A stretch of 7,101 nucleotides of DNA from DATLHO01 sp035539855 (GTDB taxonomy: Bacteria; Bacteroidota; Ignavibacteria; OLB7): the NCBI GenBank assembly GCA_035539855.1, contig DATLHO010000189.1, positions 1 to 7,101 on the forward strand, given 5' to 3'. Position 1 is the first letter of the stretch; every line of letters starts with the position of its first letter. Below, one piece after another: positions 6,268-7,101 of the stretch. The notes below the pieces were generated by a model that saw only the letters and a program-made list of their open reading frames with translations, was not told the origin of the DNA and made no database searches. The position numbers and the translations under genes are program-made.

Positions 6268-6844
6268 GATGGGCCTCCGCATGATCGAATGCGAGCAGAT
6301 GCGCGTGCGTCGCCGCCTCGCGCGCGGCGGCAATGTTCTTCTCGCGGTGCTGCGGCACCTCCTCGGCGATCGCGGCACAGACCGACTCGAGCGACACGAG
6401 GTGCGACGCCGCCGCGAACGCGCCGAGGATCGCCGTGTTGACGATCGGCTGCGTGCGCGAGCCGAGACCGTTGCGCATCGCGATGCCGCTGGCGTCGACG
6501 GTCGCGACGAGGAAGTGCTCGGCGAGTGCGGTGTAGTGCTCGGGAGGATGGTGCGAGTTGATGAGGATCAATCCCCCCGGCTTCAGGCCCGCGGCCACGT
6601 CGGTCGCGGTGATGAGCGTCGGATCGAGGACGATCAGATCGTCGGGCTCGCTGATCTCGCAGCGAAGCCGGATAGGCTCCTCGGCGATGCGTAGGAACGC
6701 AGTGACCGGAGCGCCCCGGCGCTCGACGCCGAACGCGGGGAAGGACTGGACCCAGCGGCCCTCCTTGAAGAGCGCCACCGCGAGCAGCTTCGATGCGATG
6801 ACCGCACCCTGACCGCCGCGACCGTGGATTCGAAGCTCACGCAT
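6260..6844 (-). CDS. porG: 2-oxoacid:ferredoxin oxidoreductase gamma subunit (PorG/PorC)
   Basis: A 194-residue gamma subunit, the structural partner in four-subunit 2-oxoacid:ferredoxin oxidoreductases. The family signature is at the N-terminus: IHGRGGQGAVIASKLLA (5-21), followed by the FPAFGVERRGAPVTAFLRI block (about 35-53), which marks the pyruvate/ketoacid gamma family. The length is normal. It is the first gene of the operon and would be co-transcribed with the three genes downstream; its TGA (6260-6262) overlaps the next start by 8 nt. The ATG at 6844 is preceded by AGGTG four bases away, a modest ribosome site. The gene order gamma, delta-like, alpha, beta is the same as in archaeal porGDAB clusters, with the delta gene replaced by the fusion protein. 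Confidence 0.93.
   Translation of the reverse strand: MRELRIHGRGGQGAVIASKLLAVALFKEGRWVQSFPAFGVERRGAPVTAFLRIAEEPIRLRCEISEPDDLIVLDPTLITATDVAAGLKPGGLILINSHHPPEHYTALAEHFLVATVDASGIAMRNGLGSRTQPIVNTAILGAFAAASHLVSLESVCAAIAEEVPQHREKNIAAAREAATHAHLLAFDHAEAHHV
6274..6278 (-). promoter_or_regulatory. Ribosome binding site of the FAD/ferredoxin fusion gene
   Basis: GGAGG lies six bases before the ATG at 6267, inside the end of porG. It decides the start of the fusion protein at MSEPTF, rather than at in-frame ATGs further upstream, which have no such site at a good distance. Confidence 0.7.
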
Positions 6845-7045
6845 GATGCACCTGCCGGCGAGTTGCAGTGACGAGACTTATCTAAACATCGCACACGAAC
6901 GACGCGCAAAGGTTGACAACCGTCATGCTTGCACACGCGCTCACAGGCGTGAACCCTTTTCGCGAACCGTGCATCTCAGCATCAGCCGGACCTTCTGCCC
7001 GCACCGCTTTCCCGGCGGCCGCGGGGTCCATGAACGAGTACGACG
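6845..7045. promoter_or_regulatory. Upstream region between the por operon and a divergent gene
   Basis: This ~200-nt gap separates porG (minus) from a probable plus-strand gene, so it should hold promoters for both. It is locally more AT-rich around 6878-6890. Visible elements are an odd palindrome GGTTGACAACC (6911-6921) that contains TTGACA on the plus strand, and an inverted repeat CACGC-N8-GCGTG (6934-6951). I could not pair either with a convincing -10 at correct spacing, nor find a clear Bacteroidota-type TTTG/TAnnTTTG promoter. The palindrome could be an operator, but this is speculation. Confidence 0.35.
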
Positions 7046-7101
7046 ATGTCCCGGCGCCCCACGCTGGCCCTGGTGATCGCGATCGCAGGAATCGTGATCC
7101 C
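7046..7101 (+). CDS. N-terminal start of a probable secreted or membrane protein (3' truncated)
   Basis: An ATG at 7046 opens a frame that runs off the window. It encodes MSRRPTLALVIAIAGIVI, two arginines followed by a hydrophobic stretch, the typical form of a signal peptide or membrane anchor. An in-frame TGA at 7031-7033 limits how far upstream the start can be, and no other ATG fits. The ribosome site is weak, as for the other secreted-protein gene in this window. A competing ATG at 7030 in another frame gives a strongly charged, Pro/Arg/Asp-rich sequence that looks non-coding. Nothing can be said about function. It would be transcribed divergently from the por operon. Confidence 0.5.
   Translation, partial: MSRRPTLALVIAIAGIVI

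Noticed and set aside
5101..6441. A 446-residue plus-strand open frame opposite the fusion gene.
   Set aside because: The product is dominated by R, D, A, V and H in the manner of antisense frames of high-GC genes, while the minus-strand frame has unmistakable FAD, NAD(P) and Fe-S motifs.
6914..6919. TTGACA as a plus-strand -35 box for the gene at 7046.
   Set aside because: No -10-like hexamer lies 16-18 nt downstream (CGCGCT is found there), so a promoter call is unsupported.
1..7101. CRISPR arrays, tRNA or rRNA genes, integrases, toxin-antitoxin or defence genes.
   Set aside because: No regularly spaced repeats, tRNA-like arms with a CCA end, rRNA segments, or recombinase and nuclease motifs were found on reading both strands.

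Overview
The window is GC-rich and gene-dense, and most of it lies on the minus strand. Two proteins at the left end finish in C-terminal beta-sandwich tails of the type IX secretion (T9SS) kind. This points to the Bacteroidota/Chlorobi/Ignavibacteria/Kapabacteria group. The high GC and the style of the secreted proteins would suit a Kapabacteria- or Ignavibacteria-like lineage, but that placement is an inference and no marker gene is present. The main operon is for low-potential, ferredoxin-type metabolism, so the cell is probably anaerobic or has an anaerobic mode.

Layout: (1) positions 1-453, plus strand: the 3' end of a large secreted protein with a T9SS-like tail. (2) 454-532: a short convergent gap. 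(3) 533-2086, minus strand: a complete secreted protein with signal peptide, beta-rich middle and type A T9SS sorting domain. (4) 2087-2432: a non-coding block with a strong 39-nt palindromic hairpin (probable terminator), a 107-nt imperfect inverted-repeat element with GTCATC/GATGAC ends, and a 38-nt all-purine tract. (5) 2433-6844, minus strand: a tightly coupled four-gene operon in the order gamma, FAD/ferredoxin fusion, alpha, beta, encoding a 2-oxoacid:ferredoxin oxidoreductase of the PorGDAB class. (6) 6845-7045: the upstream region of the operon. (7) 7046 to the window edge, plus strand: the first codons of a probable secreted or membrane protein.

How the genes work together: PorA and PorB supply the thiamine-pyrophosphate catalytic core, which oxidatively decarboxylates a 2-oxoacid (most likely pyruvate) to acyl-CoA. 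PorG completes the complex. In place of the usual small ~100-residue ferredoxin subunit (PorD), the operon carries a 589-residue protein. Its extreme N-terminus and C-terminal ferredoxin both look like PorD, while its middle is a GltD/NfnB-like FAD and NAD(P)H oxidoreductase with its own N-terminal Fe-S domain. The simplest reading is an enzyme that can pass 2-oxoacid electrons directly to or from NAD(P), perhaps together with ferredoxin. All three internal gene junctions overlap (8, 4 and 4 nt), implying translational coupling and fixed stoichiometry.

The most interesting items are the split-PorD architecture of the fusion protein and the inverted-repeat element in the 3' region of the operon.
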